Assembly (NCBI GenBank): GCA_947176115.1
Contig: CAMWPK010000066.1
Coordinates: 1-7,884 of the forward strand
Source: an uncultured Clostridia bacterium
Lineage (GTDB): Bacteria > Bacillota > Clostridia > Christensenellales > UBA3700
Direction of reading: 5' to 3'
Length of the DNA stretch: 7,884 bases
Within the stretch, counting starts at the first letter, position 1, and the number at the start of each line of letters is the position of its first letter. This document shows positions 7,041 through 7,884 of this stretch, piece by piece. The position numbers and the translations under genes are program-made. The notes below the pieces were generated by a model. It saw only the letters and a list, made by a program, of their open reading frames with translations. It was not told where the DNA came from and ran no database searches.

Positions 7041-7269
7041 CAATATAATTGTATCGCAAGAATTTGCGTACCTTAAGACACGTGATTTATAGGAAATCGT
7101 TACAGAGAGCGCCCAATGCTGAGAGAGGCGTACGAGGATATGAGTTATACCGCTTGAGGAAAAACACGTCAGTCATACGAATTGGCAAAAGAAGCGACGG
7201 CTATATTGCCGTAATTAAGGTGGAACCGCGAGTAATCGTCCTTAAGTCAATAGACTTAGGGGCTTTTTT
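7041..7269 (+). ncRNA. T-box leader (tRNA-Thr-sensing riboswitch) of thrS
   Basis: Senses uncharged tRNA and allows read-through into thrS when threonyl-tRNA is scarce. Elements in order: stem I base ACGTG (7080-7084) with CACGT (7165-7169); AGAGAG (7104-7109) and distal arm GCGCC (7109-7113) with GGCGT (7127-7131), extended by TCGT (7097-7100) with ACGA (7132-7135), around a GCTGAGAG loop (7118-7125); specifier candidate ACC, a threonine codon (7149-7151); stem III ACGGC/GCCGT (7197-7201, 7208-7212); T-box AATTAAGGTGGAACCGCG (7213-7230). The antiterminator pairs TTAAGG (7215-7220) with CCTTAA (7240-7245) and GCG (7228-7230) with CGT (7237-7239), leaving the 7-nt bulge UGGAACC. UGGA would pair with a tRNA ending U-CCA, consistent with a U73 discriminator. 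The mutually exclusive terminator is listed separately. A small open frame within this leader has no support as a protein. Confidence 0.95.
7238..7269 (+). terminator. T-box regulated terminator
   Basis: Arm 7238-7248 (GTCCTTAAGTC) pairs with 7253-7263 (GACTTAGGGGC) for 11 bp including two G-U pairs, around loop AATA, followed by six T (7264-7269). The 5' arm shares 7238-7245 with the antiterminator, so only one of the two can form. This is transcription attenuation ahead of thrS. Confidence 0.93.
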
Positions 7270-7341
7270 ATAGCAGTCCGTTGGTATTGGCGTAGAATTG
7301 AATTGTGGAGTTAAATAATAGTTATATACAAATATTAAGAT

Positions 7342-7348
7342 AGAGGTG
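7342..7348 (+). promoter_or_regulatory. Ribosome-binding site of thrS
   Basis: AGAGGTG, 4 nt before the ATG at 7353; the GAGG core is 6 nt away. It supports this start. It lies well after the T-box terminator and is not visibly sequestered, which fits transcriptional rather than translational control. Confidence 0.65.
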
Positions 7349-7352
7349 TGAT

Positions 7353-7884
7353 ATGAGAATTACTTTGAAAGACGGTAGCGTCAAGGAGTTCGAGAACGGA
7401 CTGAGCGTCTACGAAATCGCTAAGCAAATTTCAGAAGGACTTGCAAGAGTAGCGGTGGGCGGAAAAATCAACGGAAACGTTGTTGAGATGAGAAGCGTTG
7501 TCAACGAGGATTGCAATCTTGAGATTCTTACCTTTGCAGACGACGAGGGAAAACTTATCTACAGACATACTGCGTCGCATATACTTGCGCAGGCAATCAA
7601 GAATATTTTTCCAACGGTTAAACTTGCGATAGGTCCGTCTATTGCAACAGGTTTTTACTATGATTTTGACTTCAAGACTCCAATCTCGACGGAAGAATTT
7701 CCTAAGATTGAGCAGGAAATGAAGAATATTATCAAAGCTAATTATCCCATTACCAGATTTACTTTGCCAAAAGACGAGGCTGTAAAACTTATGGCAAGTT
7801 ACGGCGAGGACTATAAGGTGGAACTTATCAACGACTTGCCTGAGGGCGTAGAAATTTCCTTCTATAAGCAGGGCGACTTTGTAG
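7353..7884 (+). CDS. thrS: Threonyl-tRNA synthetase, N-terminal part (3' truncated by window)
   Basis: Charges tRNA-Thr with threonine in the cytoplasm. 177 complete codons are present of the ~640 usual for the enzyme. Residues 1-62 (MRITLKDGSVKEFENG... to LEILTF) form a TGS domain. The editing (TAS-like) domain begins at IYRHTASHILAQAIKNIFP, where H72 and H76 form the HxxxH that helps remove mischarged serine; it continues through GPSIATGFYYDFDF (94-107). The window ends at YKQGDFV, just where the second editing motif (usually DLCRGPH) would begin. The catalytic core with its class II motifs and the anticodon-binding domain lie beyond the window. Expression is governed by its own consensus promoter and the T-box leader upstream. 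No frameshift is seen. Confidence 0.97.
   Translation, partial: MRITLKDGSVKEFENGLSVYEIAKQISEGLARVAVGGKINGNVVEMRSVVNEDCNLEILTFADDEGKLIYRHTASHILAQAIKNIFPTVKLAIGPSIATGFYYDFDFKTPISTEEFPKIEQEMKNIIKANYPITRFTLPKDEAVKLMASYGEDYKVELINDLPEGVEISFYKQGDFV

Noticed and set aside
7049..7273. 74-codon open frame on the + strand upstream of thrS
   Set aside because: It lies entirely within the T-box leader, whose structured RNA elements explain the sequence; no ribosome-binding site and no recognisable protein.
1..7884. A novel defence, mobile or biosynthetic system
   Set aside because: Every substantial coding region belongs to a housekeeping family; there are no transposases, integrases, toxin-antitoxin pairs, CRISPR repeats or unexplained multi-gene cassettes.

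Overview
This 7.9 kb window looks like core chromosome of a low- to moderate-GC Firmicute, most likely an uncultured Clostridia-type lineage. The evidence is a eukaryote-like (type 2) isoleucyl-tRNA synthetase, a T-box leader in front of thrS, a YtxC-like gene directly upstream of thrS as in Bacillus and Clostridium, AAGGAG/GAGG ribosome-binding sites, and two promoters with perfect TTGACA-17-TATAAT spacing. The lineage is an inference; the window has no rRNA or other decisive taxonomic marker.

Layout, left to right. (1) Positions 1-2884 (+) hold the 3' ~92% of ileS; the start and the HIGH motif lie outside the window. (2) Positions 2887-3753 (+) hold a short RlmI/COG1092-like SAM-dependent methyltransferase, starting 2 nt after the ileS stop and probably translationally coupled to it. 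(3) Positions 3755-3839 hold an imperfect inverted repeat that resembles a dispersed palindromic element. (4) Positions 3890-4705 (+) hold an RluA-family pseudouridine synthase. (5) Positions 4737-4766 hold a symmetric hairpin flanked by A and T runs, which can terminate transcription from both sides. (6) Positions 4810-6033 (-) hold an M29 metalloaminopeptidase with its own consensus promoter. (7) Positions 6185-6898 (+) hold a YtxC-like protein, divergent from the aminopeptidase. (8) Positions 6899-7352 are a 454 bp gene-free stretch containing a perfect-consensus promoter and a complete T-box leader (distal stem I motif, ACC specifier candidate, stem III, T-box with UGGA, antiterminator, terminator). 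(9) Positions 7353-7884 (+) hold the 5' end of thrS, which runs off the window.

The genes share a translation theme: two aminoacyl-tRNA synthetases, a probable rRNA or RNA methyltransferase and a pseudouridine synthase, plus a peptidase that recycles amino acids. thrS should respond to uncharged tRNA-Thr through the T-box. I found no mobile element, CRISPR array, defence locus, tRNA or rRNA gene, and no convincing new multi-gene system. The points worth a second look are local: a Tyr-to-Phe change at a metal-site position of the M29 enzyme, loss of the motif VI cysteine in the RlmI-like methyltransferase, the palindromic repeat, and paired ACAAT/ATTGT palindromes around the thrS promoter.
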